Source: Clostridia bacterium (lineage in GTDB: Bacteria > Bacillota_A > Clostridia > Lachnospirales > Cellulosilyticaceae). From it: 52,322 nt of DNA. Position numbers and translations under genes: made by a program. Of this stretch, positions 43,250-51,143 are shown one piece after another. How positions within the stretch are numbered: position 1 is the stretch's first letter; every line of letters starts with the position of its first letter. The stretch lies in NCBI GenBank assembly GCA_029239935.1, contig JARBTY010000005.1, positions 1 to 52,322 of the forward strand, given 5' to 3'. The notes below the pieces were generated by a model, which was not told the DNA's origin, did no database searches, and saw only the letters and a program-made list of their open reading frames with translations.

Positions 43250-44176
43250 TTGCTAAATTATATTCTTACAATTGTCAATCAAATATTTATTATGTTTTTA
43301 TTAATGCTCGTAGGATACATTTTAAGTAAAAAAGATATATTAAATGAAGAAGGAACGAAACAGATTTCTTCGGTACTCATGCTCATAGCAACACCAGCGG
43401 TTATTATTGCTTCATATCAAAGAGAATTTGAAGCTGAACTTGCAAAAAAACTTTTTATGGTATTTATTTTTTGTCTTATCGGATATGCCATATCTCTTAT
43501 CCTCGCAGAATTACTATTTAGAAAAAGTGCAAATGATTATCAAGATAAACGTATGTGTATTGTTTTTTCAAACAATGGATTCATGGCAATTCCATTACTC
43601 CAGGCACTCCTTGGCAGTACAGGCGTATTCTTAGGGTCAGCACATATTGTCCTTGGTAATGTCTTTCTTTGGACCTACGGAGCCAAAACCATGGGCAGAG
43701 AAAAATATAAAATGAGTTTAAAAACAGCTTTAATTAATCCTGGAGTATTTGCAATGGCTGGTGGCTTTTTACTCTTTATTTCACCCGCGAAACTACCTGA
43801 TAATGTTTATCAGGTTCTTAACTATCTTGGGGCTTTAAATACCCCTCTAGCGATGATCATTTTAGGAACATTTTTAGCCAAAACAGACCTTGCAGAATGT
43901 ATTAAGGATACATCAATATATATTATAAGTTTCTATAAGTTAATATTGGTTCCAACTGCACTTATGGTAATCCTGTTAATATTACCAGCAGATAAAATAA
44001 TGGCAGCAACACTGCTTATAGGAACAGCTGCTCCTACAGGAATTATTGCAGCTATGTTTGCACAGCGGTTTGATACGAATTACATTTATAGTACAAAGAT
44101 TATTGCTCAAACAACATTACTCTGTATTATCACTATGCCTATTTTTTTAACTATTATAGAGTTTTTTTGGAAATAA
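43250..44176 (+). CDS. AEC family transporter (auxin efflux carrier type)
   Basis: This 308-residue protein has about ten membrane helices and fits the AEC/malonate-carrier fold, a secondary transporter family for organic acids or related anions. Typical segments are FSNNGFMAIPLLQALLG near residue 105 and the second-half NYLGALNTPLAMIILGTFLA near 192. TTG at 43250, 7 bases after GGGAGG, is the start; an earlier in-frame TTG at 43208 lies in the preceding terminator. The substrate is unknown. Confidence 0.85.
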   Translation: MLNYILTIVNQIFIMFLLMLVGYILSKKDILNEEGTKQISSVLMLIATPAVIIASYQREFEAELAKKLFMVFIFCLIGYAISLILAELLFRKSANDYQDKRMCIVFSNNGFMAIPLLQALLGSTGVFLGSAHIVLGNVFLWTYGAKTMGREKYKMSLKTALINPGVFAMAGGFLLFISPAKLPDNVYQVLNYLGALNTPLAMIILGTFLAKTDLAECIKDTSIYIISFYKLILVPTALMVILLILPADKIMAATLLIGTAAPTGIIAAMFAQRFDTNYIYSTKIIAQTTLLCIITMPIFLTIIEFFWK

Positions 44177-44215
44177 ATGAAACACTTATAATAAAATCGC
44201 ACTGTCAACATGATT

Positions 44216-44244
44216 GTATTTTTAATCATATTAATGTATAATTT
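44216..44244 (+). promoter_or_regulatory. Sigma-A promoter of putP
   Basis: TTGTAT (44216-44221) and TATAAT (44239-44244) are 17 bases apart, about 50 bases before the gene. A second TATAAT occurs at 44249-44254 without a clear -35. Confidence 0.72.
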
Positions 44245-44297
44245 AGTATAATAAAGAAGTAAACGAGTAAACTAATAAATTATAAAGGGGAATCGAG

Positions 44298-45830
44298 ATG
44301 TCAGAAGTCGTTATTCATGCTATTGTATTGGGGCTTTATTTACTAGTAATGCTAGGTATGGGAGTGTATTTTTATAAAAAAAGTAAAAGCCAAAGCGATT
44401 ACTTTTTAGGAGGCAGAAACCTGAATGCATGGGTTACATCAATGAGTGCTCAAGCTTCGGATATGAGTGGTTGGTTACTTATGGGGCTTCCGGGGACTGC
44501 GTTTTTATTAACGCAAAAAAATGGAATGGCTGAGGCTTTTTGGACAGCTTTGGGACTCGCAATAGGAACTTATCTCAATTGGCTTTTACTAGCAAAAAGA
44601 TTAAGACAGTATTCAGAACATGCAAATGATTCTATTACTATACCAACTTATCTTGAAAACAGATTTAAAGATAAAACACGTTTGATTAGAATGATCTCAG
44701 CTATTTTCATAGTTATATTCTTTTTAATTTATACAGCTGCTCAATTTTCAGCGGGAGCAAAGCTTTTCAATGCAGTATTTGGAATAGATTATACAACAGC
44801 ACTTATAATAGGCGCGATAGTTATTGTTTCCTATACGTTCTTAGGAGGCTTTTTAGCGGTTTGCTGGACAGATTTGGTTCAAGGCATTTTGATGTTCTTT
44901 GCCATTATTGCATTACCTATTATTGCTTTGGTTAAGATGGGTGGAGCACAGAAGACTTTTGATGTTGCAGCTTCGCTTGTTAACTTACAAAACGGCTTTG
45001 GCCTTAATGAGTGGACTGGACTAGGCAGCATGGGAATACTCAGTATCATTTCTATTGCAGCATGGGGTCTTGGTTACTTTGGACAGCCTCATATCCTTAC
45101 AAGATTTATGGGTATTAGACATTCAAATGATATTAAACCAGCAAGAAGAATTGCTATGGTATGGGTAAGCTGTTCACTTGCTGCTGCAGTATTACTTGGC
45201 GTAATAGGAAAAGCATATGTTTCTACTATTATGACAGCGGAAGAACTGGGCAGCCTTGATGGAGAAAGAATATTTATTTATATGGTACAGCATTTATTAA
45301 CAGGTCCTGGTTTCGCAATTATAGCTGGCCTTTTATTAACAGCCATTTTAGCAGCCATTATGAGTACTGCTGACTCACAGCTTCTAGTAACATCTTCAGC
45401 AATTTCTGAGGATATATGTAAAAGTCTTTTTGGTTCTAAAATGACAGATAAGCATTTTGTCTGGGTAAGCCGTATTAGTGTTTTAGCGGTTGCATTAATA
45501 GCTTTAATTATAGCGGCTAATCCTAATAGTTCAGTTTTTGATTTGGTTTCTTATGCATGGGCTGGATTTGGAGCTGCCTTTGGACCAGCGATACTCATGT
45601 CATTGTACTGGAAGCGAATGAATTGGCAAGGGACTCTTGCAGGCATATTATCCGGAGGAATCACTGTATTAGTGTGGAGAAATCTTGTTAAGGCATATAT
45701 TAATGTTTATGAAATACTCCCAGCTTTTATAGTATCAGTTATTTTTATAATCGTAGTCAGCCTGCTAACAAGCAAACCTACAGCAGACATTGAAAAAGAA
45801 TATGATACATTTATGAAATCTGATAAGTAA
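44298..45830 (+). CDS. putP: Sodium/proline symporter (PutP family)
   Basis: This 510-residue protein is a sodium:solute symporter with about 13 membrane helices. PutP-like features are SQSDYFLGGRNLNAWVTSMS near residue 33, ASDMSGWLLMGLPG near 53, LGYFGQPHILTRFMGIR near 260, and STADSQLLVTSSAISED near 356. It imports proline with sodium. It has its own promoter, and shares a perfect palindromic terminator with the convergent hxlR gene. Confidence 0.93.
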   Translation: MSEVVIHAIVLGLYLLVMLGMGVYFYKKSKSQSDYFLGGRNLNAWVTSMSAQASDMSGWLLMGLPGTAFLLTQKNGMAEAFWTALGLAIGTYLNWLLLAKRLRQYSEHANDSITIPTYLENRFKDKTRLIRMISAIFIVIFFLIYTAAQFSAGAKLFNAVFGIDYTTALIIGAIVIVSYTFLGGFLAVCWTDLVQGILMFFAIIALPIIALVKMGGAQKTFDVAASLVNLQNGFGLNEWTGLGSMGILSIISIAAWGLGYFGQPHILTRFMGIRHSNDIKPARRIAMVWVSCSLAAAVLLGVIGKAYVSTIMTAEELGSLDGERIFIYMVQHLLTGPGFAIIAGLLLTAILAAIMSTADSQLLVTSSAISEDICKSLFGSKMTDKHFVWVSRISVLAVALIALIIAANPNSSVFDLVSYAWAGFGAAFGPAILMSLYWKRMNWQGTLAGILSGGITVLVWRNLVKAYINVYEILPAFIVSVIFIIVVSLLTSKPTADIEKEYDTFMKSDK

Positions 45831-45841
45831 AAGATATTTTA

Positions 45842-45884
45842 TTAATGGCACCTGCAAAATTTTGCAGGTGCCATTAAAGTTTTA
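45842..45884. terminator. Bidirectional terminator between putP and hxlR
   Basis: TTAATGGCACCTGCAAAA (45842-45859) is followed directly by its exact reverse complement (45860-45877), an 18-bp palindrome. T residues follow on both strands (AGTTTT on the plus strand, AT-rich on the minus). It serves the two convergent genes. Confidence 0.92.
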
Positions 45885-45886
45885 GG

Positions 45887-46219
45887 CTAGTCAGATAAGT
45901 TTGGAAAGTATTTTACAGACCATTTTTCTAACATATCTAACATAGGATACATATCCTTGCCCATTTCGGTCAGTTTAAATTCGACTCTGGGTGGGACTTC
46001 TGGATAGGCTGTTTTGAAAATAAGACCATCATTCTCAAGCTCAGTTAGCTTTTCATTCAGTACCTTTTGACTAATACCGCTGGTTATTCTCTGTAATTCC
46101 AGAAATCTTTTAGGTCCTTCGTGCAGATGGCATAAAATGACTGCTTTCCATTTGCCGCGTATTAATTCAATTCCAAGATCTAGATGACAGACAAATTTTT
46201 TATTATTATATTCTAACAA
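45887..46219 (-). CDS. HxlR-family winged-helix transcriptional regulator
   Basis: This 110-residue protein has the HxlR signature LGIELIRGKWKAVILCHLHEG (about residues 14-34), LQRITSGISQKVLNEKLTELENDGLI and EFKLTEMGKDMYPML. HxlR proteins often sense electrophiles or redox changes through a Cys; Cys11 (FVCHL) and Cys30 are candidates. TTG start follows AGGTGAT. It is divergent from a flavin reductase-like gene, its likely target. Confidence 0.9.
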   Translation of the reverse strand: MLEYNNKKFVCHLDLGIELIRGKWKAVILCHLHEGPKRFLELQRITSGISQKVLNEKLTELENDGLIFKTAYPEVPPRVEFKLTEMGKDMYPMLDMLEKWSVKYFPNLSD

Positions 46220-46253
46220 TAGATCACCTGCTTTAAATTATCTTTTGATTTCC

Positions 46254-46282
46254 ATTATAGCATTAAACTCAAAGTGTTCCAA
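46254..46282 (-). promoter_or_regulatory. Promoter of hxlR
   Basis: On the minus strand TTGGAA (46282-46277) and TATAAT (46259-46254) are separated by 17 bases, about 35 bases upstream of the hxlR start codon. Confidence 0.68.
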
Positions 46283-46303
46283 ATGATAAATTCAAACCTT
46301 TTG

Positions 46304-46317
46304 GTAAGTTATCTTAC
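46304..46317. promoter_or_regulatory. Candidate HxlR operator
   Basis: GTAAG (46304-46308) and CTTAC (46313-46317) form an inverted repeat with a 4-base spacer. It lies between the divergent hxlR and flavoprotein promoters, 21 and 14 bases from their -35 boxes. Inverted GTAAG/CTTAC-like sites are plausible for HxlR regulators; this is by position and symmetry. Confidence 0.5.
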
Positions 46318-46331
46318 AGAAAAGTGCATAC

Positions 46332-46360
46332 TTGTTCTATATTTTAATAGTAGTTATAAT
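46332..46360 (+). promoter_or_regulatory. Promoter of the flavodoxin-like oxidoreductase gene
   Basis: TTGTTC (46332-46337) and TATAAT (46355-46360) are separated by 17 bases, about 85 bases upstream of the gene. It faces away from the hxlR promoter. Confidence 0.7.
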
Positions 46361-46444
46361 CACTATAGTATAAAATAGAAGCCTTGTTTTTATTGAATCT
46401 AAGAATATTTAGAGAGTTATCACTGTATATGAGGAGGAATGTAA

Positions 46445-47080
46445 ATGAAAGTTGTAGCGTTTAATGGGAGTCCTAAAAAAGAAGGAAATACGTATCATGC
46501 TATAAAAATAGTAACCGATGAGCTTGAAAAAGAGGGAATAGAAACTGAGATCATTCACGTTGGCAACAAGGCAGTTAAGGGATGTATGGCCTGCGGTGGA
46601 TGTTCTAAAAATAAAAATGAAAAGTGCGTGCTTAAAGAAGATGAGGTAAATGACTGGATACAAAAGATGAAAGAAGCAGATGGTATTCTTATAGGTTCAC
46701 CGGTACATTATTCATCTATGAGTGCTAACTTAAAAACATTTTTAGACAGAGCCTTTTATGTGGCAGGGGTTAATAATGGGATGTTAAGGCACAAGGTTGG
46801 TGCGACTCTTGTTGCAGTAAGAAGATCCGGAGGGGTTACAACCTTTGATGAGCTGAATCACTATATTAATTACTCTGAGATGCTGGTACCAACTTCAAGT
46901 TATTGGAATGTTATCCACGGGGCAAGACCAGGAGAAGTACTGCAGGATGAAGAAGGCGTACAAATTATGAGAGTACTTGGGAAGAACATGGCATGGCTTC
47001 TGAAGCTGGTTGAAAATGGAAAGGGTTCTGTTAAAGAACCAGAGCGAGAAAGCAAAATAGCCATGAATTTTATTCGTTAG
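46445..47080 (+). CDS. NADPH-dependent FMN reductase / flavodoxin-fold oxidoreductase
   Basis: This 211-residue protein has a flavodoxin-like fold with the FMN phosphate loop GSPKKEGNTYHAI (about residues 8-20) and IGSPVHYSSMSANLKTFLDR (about 82-101). A Cys-rich segment, CMACGGC (about 48-54) with another Cys in KCVLK, recalls iron-sulfur flavoproteins. It probably reduces FMN, quinones or nitro compounds. Its divergent HxlR neighbour suggests induction by a reactive electrophile or quinone. Confidence 0.85.
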   Translation: MKVVAFNGSPKKEGNTYHAIKIVTDELEKEGIETEIIHVGNKAVKGCMACGGCSKNKNEKCVLKEDEVNDWIQKMKEADGILIGSPVHYSSMSANLKTFLDRAFYVAGVNNGMLRHKVGATLVAVRRSGGVTTFDELNHYINYSEMLVPTSSYWNVIHGARPGEVLQDEEGVQIMRVLGKNMAWLLKLVENGKGSVKEPERESKIAMNFIR

Positions 47081-47133
47081 AGCCAATCTAAAGGGTACCA
47101 TATAAAAAAGTTTTAAAATAGTACATTATCGAT

Positions 47134-47188
47134 AAAAAAAAGTGCTGTTATTATAGTTTATTAAAACTACAGTAACAGCACTTCTTTT
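47134..47188. terminator. Bidirectional terminator between the FMN reductase and rhomboid-like genes
   Basis: AGTGCTGTTA (47141-47150) pairs with TAACAGCACT (47173-47182); inside, TAGTTT (47154-47159) pairs with AAACTA (47164-47169). A run of A residues flanks the left side and CTTTTTAT the right, giving T tracts on both strands. Confidence 0.88.
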
Positions 47189-47988
47189 TATAGTACGTGT
47201 TCATGATTTTTAATATGATCCATGCAGTATTCAAAGTTCCCGTTGCACTTTGAACAATATCTAAATTCCATTTCAGGGTCTGTAAGTTCTGTCTTTCCAC
47301 ATACATGACATTTATGAAAAGCTACTCTTATAGGAGCACTAGGACCTTTTTGAAACTCGCGTCTTTGTTTGTTAAAATGACGCTGTGTATGGGTAGAACG
47401 CCCTTTTAGAAGTGGTACACCAAAGAATAAGAAGTAGTTGCACAGCGAAATAATAATGAGAGCCTTAGTTGCCCAGCCGCTTGTGAAAAATGTAAGAAGC
47501 AGGAAAGCAATATTTAACCAAGCTAAATACTTCACTTTTACAGGAATAATAAAGTAAAGCATAAACTGAATATTAGGAAACAGCGTTGCATAGGCTAAGA
47601 ACAGAGATAGATTAATAAATAATGTTGTTCCGTCTGCATTAAATAAAGCAGATGCAATCATAGTTAATATCATACCTGAAAAGTAGTATACATTAAATTT
47701 AAAGACACCCCAAGTATATTCAAGTTCTCTGCCTATTGAATAGTAAAGAAACGCTGAAAAAAGAAACCAGAGAATACTAAAGGTATTAGGAATAAAAATA
47801 AAGGTAACAAGTCTCCAAATTTGTCCTTGAAGTATTGCTCCCCAGTTAAAAGTTATAAGTGAAAGAAACCTGCCCCCAGTCATATGAAAAAATAAGAATA
47901 CAAAAGCATTGCCCAAGAGTATATAAAGCATTAAGTTTTTAATAGCATATTTCCCGTATTTTCGCTCCATTTTATCTAAAAAGTTCAT
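47188..47988 (-). CDS. Rhomboid-like membrane protein without GxSG, with C-terminal zinc ribbon
   Basis: This 266-residue protein has about six membrane helices and rhomboid/derlin-type features: QIWRLVTFIFIP (about 56-67) and LFPNIQFMLYFIIPVKVKYLAW (split, about 136-157). The catalytic GxSG site reads GTTL (about 120-123), so Ser is missing. The cytoplasmic tail ends in a zinc-ribbon-like CHVC (227, 230) and CSKC (245, 248) pair plus Cys255 and His residues. It is probably a non-proteolytic rhomboid relative; its role is unknown. Confidence 0.78.
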   Translation of the reverse strand: MNFLDKMERKYGKYAIKNLMLYILLGNAFVFLFFHMTGGRFLSLITFNWGAILQGQIWRLVTFIFIPNTFSILWFLFSAFLYYSIGRELEYTWGVFKFNVYYFSGMILTMIASALFNADGTTLFINLSLFLAYATLFPNIQFMLYFIIPVKVKYLAWLNIAFLLLTFFTSGWATKALIIISLCNYFLFFGVPLLKGRSTHTQRHFNKQRREFQKGPSAPIRVAFHKCHVCGKTELTDPEMEFRYCSKCNGNFEYCMDHIKNHEHVL

Positions 47989-48103
47989 ATAGCCTCCTTA
48001 AAAGTAATACCACAATATTATATTTTTGATGTATAATAGGATTATATCACACTCTATACTAGAGTCAAAGGGGATTGTGGCCAAATTAGAAAGGACAAGC
48101 ATA

Positions 48104-48784
48104 ATGGAGAAATACGGTGCATCGTTTAAAGAATTATCTTTTAAGAAGAAAATAAGCCATATTTGGGAATATTACAGATGGCATATAATAGGGAGTATTA
48201 TTGGAATAATTGTTTTAGGAAATCTAGTTGTTACGATACTTACGCCCCAAAAGAATTATTCAGTTGATGTAGTGGTAGCAGGCAGACTTGCAAGTGATGA
48301 AACTCAGCCGCAGGTCATAGAAAAGTTTGAGAATGAGCTAGATACCAGTCTTAATATTGCATCTGTTGACTTTGCAAATATGGGACAGCTTGAAATGGTT
48401 ATGATGCAAAAAATACCGCTGCTTATGAGAACTAACGAGTTAGATATACTTATCTTGTCAAAAGATGCGTACATGAATTATTTAAATCAAGGCGGTATAG
48501 ACATGTTTATGCCACTTGATACAATTAAAGAACTTACTCCACTGTTGGAAGAAAAAAAAGATAGTCTTATCACTTCCGAAGATATTAAATTAGAGGAAAC
48601 AGATCCTAGTGGAGAGACAAAGATTAAAAAACTTGAGGGAGAAAACCATGTTTATGGTATTACAGTTAATAAACTTAATAATATTCCTTGTATAGCGTTT
48701 ACAGAAGAACTTGTTGTAGGTGTTACATCTGTGGCAAAGGACATACCAAGAACAGCAGAAATGCTGGATTATTTAGTAGAATAG
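48104..48784 (+). CDS. Membrane-anchored protein of unknown function
   Basis: This 226-residue protein has a cytoplasmic start (MEKYGASFKELSFKKKISHI), one membrane helix (about 28-48), and an exported domain. That domain has a periplasmic-binding-like look (DELDILILSKDAYMNYLNQG-type segment near residue 112), but I do not recognise the family. ATG at 48104 follows AAAGGA; an earlier ATG at 48026 adds 26 residues without a ribosome site. It lies 35 bases before the PurK-like gene and is likely cotranscribed. Confidence 0.65.
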   Translation: MEKYGASFKELSFKKKISHIWEYYRWHIIGSIIGIIVLGNLVVTILTPQKNYSVDVVVAGRLASDETQPQVIEKFENELDTSLNIASVDFANMGQLEMVMMQKIPLLMRTNELDILILSKDAYMNYLNQGGIDMFMPLDTIKELTPLLEEKKDSLITSEDIKLEETDPSGETKIKKLEGENHVYGITVNKLNNIPCIAFTEELVVGVTSVAKDIPRTAEMLDYLVE

Positions 48785-48819
48785 AACATACCATTTGAAT
48801 TAAGAGGAGACAAAAAATA

Positions 48820-49830
48820 ATGAACTTTAACGGAATAAGCCAAATAGGCATAGTTGGTGGCGGAAGTGCAGCTTTAATGCTTGCTCTGGAAGCTGCTAAA
48901 AAGGGAATTCAAACGACCTTGCTGGATCCAGAGATCAACTGTATAGGAGCAGAAGTTGCCTCAGAGCATATTATTGCCACTATTACAAACGAAAGCATAC
49001 AGAAGTTAAGTTTAAGATCAGATGCTATTATTTTTAATACAAACCTAGGTTATGAATTAGATGCAAAGCTTCATGCCCCAACCTATCCAAGTATGCAGGT
49101 AATGAATAAATTAAGTGATCAAAAAGAACTCTTACACCTTTTGGAAAAGCTGCAGATCCCAATTCCCAAAACATATTTTCTAGATAATCAGCCTGATACT
49201 TTTAAAAGAATAGAAGAGTTATCTTTTCCATTTAAGTTTGTAAAACAATACAAAAATAGTGCAGAAAGTATGGATATATTAAATGAAGAAGATGCAGCAG
49301 ATTTTATTCTGGAAGTAGCTGAGGCAGAAAGTTTTATTATACAGTCCATCACCGCCTATGACAGCATTATCGCATGCTTATGTATTGTAGATAAAGAAGG
49401 AAAAATTGCATTATATGATCCACTGGAAGAAAAGTTCGAGGAAGAAGCTCTATGTGCCATTCAGGTTGCAAACCATCTTTCAAAAACGATGCTGCAAAAA
49501 ATAACTAGGTATAATAGAAAGGTCTTAAAGGAACTTGGTGAGCAGGGAGCCTTTACAATCAAATATGGTTTAAAACCTAATAAAGGTATAGAACTTATAG
49601 AGATTACACCAGAAATTTCATTATCGGGTATTCTTACAACAGAGGCGTATGACATGCCTATTTATGAGCAGTATATGCACATGATTTTAGATATGAAAGT
49701 AGTACAGCCATCACTCATGCATAATGTACATGGTACCATTAAACAAAGTCACATCATGAGACCCGTTAACGTACCTTATCATATTTATAATATAGGTGTT
49801 ACAAGGTTATGTCTTACATCAAATGATTAG
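48820..49830 (+). CDS. Divergent PurK-like ATP-grasp protein
   Basis: This 336-residue protein has the PurK-like N-terminus IGIVGGGSAALMLALEAAKKG and TTLLDPE (about 10-40), an ATP-grasp middle and the C-terminal EITPEISLSGILTTEA and YEQYMHMIL (about 265-292). Compared with N5-carboxyaminoimidazole ribonucleotide synthase, the Gly-rich ATP loop (YDGKG in the family) reads QYKNSAESM, and the NRPHNSG block reads TPEISLSG. It is unlikely to act as PurK and may bind another ligand or be inactive. No purine genes are near. Confidence 0.72.
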   Translation: MNFNGISQIGIVGGGSAALMLALEAAKKGIQTTLLDPEINCIGAEVASEHIIATITNESIQKLSLRSDAIIFNTNLGYELDAKLHAPTYPSMQVMNKLSDQKELLHLLEKLQIPIPKTYFLDNQPDTFKRIEELSFPFKFVKQYKNSAESMDILNEEDAADFILEVAEAESFIIQSITAYDSIIACLCIVDKEGKIALYDPLEEKFEEEALCAIQVANHLSKTMLQKITRYNRKVLKELGEQGAFTIKYGLKPNKGIELIEITPEISLSGILTTEAYDMPIYEQYMHMILDMKVVQPSLMHNVHGTIKQSHIMRPVNVPYHIYNIGVTRLCLTSND

Positions 49831-49838
49831 ATAGAAGA

Positions 49839-49880
49839 GCTCCTATTCTTTCGCTTTAGTGTGGAAGAAAGGAGCCTTTA
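49839..49880. terminator. Hairpin at the 3' ends of the PurK-like and AP2-repeat genes
   Basis: GCTCCT (49839-49844) pairs with AGGAGC (49870-49875), and TTCTT (49847-49851) with AAGAA (49865-49869), with CTTTAT following. It overlaps the last codons of the minus-strand gene and lies 9 bases past the PurK-like stop, so it may end the plus-strand transcript. Confidence 0.55.
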
Positions 49881-50904
49881 TAATGTTATGCTTACCTAGC
49901 TGACGTGCAATTTGTGCACTGTCGTTATTGTAAATAAGCGGATTAATAGGATTGATATAGCCACTACTGCCATAGAGATAAAAAGAAGCAAAGTTATAAG
50001 CTTGAGCAGCCCTTTTTTCTGTAGGATATATCCCCAGATAGATTTGTTTGCCTTTAAACCCTATACTGGCTCTAAAGCCACTTTTATCTTTACAAGTACC
50101 GCGGTATTTTTTTTCAGAAACAACTCTTTTTTGCTTAGACGGTTTGGTAATACAAGGAGATATGTCAAGTCTATCATAAATTTGGTTGTATTCAGTAAGG
50201 GTGAGATAAGGAATGACATTCTTAATGTAGTCCCTGCCTTGGTCATTTTTTAAAAGAATATCTACAGCTTTATTATAGGCTATAGCAGCTTCCAGAGAAG
50301 ATGAGTAGTGTCCAATTACAACATTTTGGTTAATAAAAATTTTAGCAATATAAATGCACTCACCATTCTTTACTTTATGAACAACTCCTTTATAGGTATT
50401 AATAATTTCAAGATTTTCTCTGCGAAAATCATAGGAGTTCCCATTTTTAAATGTATAATCTATGCCACAAACACTATGGGGGGGGAGACCAAATCTAGAG
50501 AGTATGCTTTGCTGAGTAATACTGTCTTGTGTATAAATGTAATTGCCTCTTTTGCAGATTTTATAGGTAGAAAAGAATAGCAGATCCTTCATATCAAAGA
50601 TTAAAACAATGTCCTTAGATAAATAATAGCAAAAGTAACTATCATGAATATAGATTGGATTTTTAATGTAAACATGACGATCTCTGAAATTACACAAGGT
50701 AATAAATTTTTTATAATCAATAGAAGTACAGGTATAATCGGCTATATCTATAGATCCTTCCATGATTTCCCGTGCTTCTTGCAAAGCATTTTCAGCAGAT
50801 AAGCTTGTATCGAATAGACCTAAATAGATTTTTTTTGATTGATAGACAAAATATACTTTATAACGTGTTATATTATTTTTTAATGAAGGGTATATATATG
50901 ACAT
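49843..50904 (-). CDS. Protein with three AP2-like DNA-binding repeats and a decayed HNH core
   Basis: This 353-residue protein has AP2-like beta-sheet/helix repeats at about 8-50 (KVYFVYQSKKIYLGLFDT), 170-218 (YKGVVHKVKN... IGHYSSSLEAAIAYN) and 267-316 (YRGTCKDKSGFRASIGFKGK then YLGIYPTEKRAAQAYN). Between the first two lies a region ending IDYTFKNGNSYDFRRENLEI (about 148-167) that mirrors the HNH block of AP2-HNH homing endonucleases, but Tyr stands where the catalytic His is expected. It may be a domesticated DNA-binding protein. It stands alone between chromosomal genes with no other mobile-element signs. Confidence 0.75.
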   Translation of the reverse strand: MSYIYPSLKNNITRYKVYFVYQSKKIYLGLFDTSLSAENALQEAREIMEGSIDIADYTCTSIDYKKFITLCNFRDRHVYIKNPIYIHDSYFCYYLSKDIVLIFDMKDLLFFSTYKICKRGNYIYTQDSITQQSILSRFGLPPHSVCGIDYTFKNGNSYDFRRENLEIINTYKGVVHKVKNGECIYIAKIFINQNVVIGHYSSSLEAAIAYNKAVDILLKNDQGRDYIKNVIPYLTLTEYNQIYDRLDISPCITKPSKQKRVVSEKKYRGTCKDKSGFRASIGFKGKQIYLGIYPTEKRAAQAYNFASFYLYGSSGYINPINPLIYNNDSAQIARQLGKHNIIKAPFFHTKAKE

Positions 50905-51143
50905 GAGACACCATCCTATATTATTTAAAAAGTATGTTAGCAGCCTTATGTACAGTATTATTTATATTTTATCATGGTTTACTATGAAGATAATAGTATT
51001 ACACGGCAGATAATAAAGGAATTTGCTTAAGTACATTGGCATATTGTGGAGAACTTATAATATACAGCGGCAAAAAAAAACAGTATAATAAGAAAGTATG
51101 ATTATTTTTAAATATAGAACCTATATCTAAGGAGGAAAATAGA
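50905..51143. other. Intergenic region between the divergent AP2-repeat and transketolase genes
   Basis: This 239-base AT-rich gap holds TATAAT at 51056-51061 and at 51084-51089. The second has TATACA 17 bases upstream and could be the transketolase promoter, but the match is weak. No ORF, RNA gene or strong inverted repeat was seen. Confidence 0.4.

Noticed and set aside
48026..48103. Upstream ATG at 48026 for the membrane-anchored unknown protein
   Set aside because: It lies within the likely promoter region (TATAAT at 48033) and lacks a ribosome site; ATG at 48104 is better.
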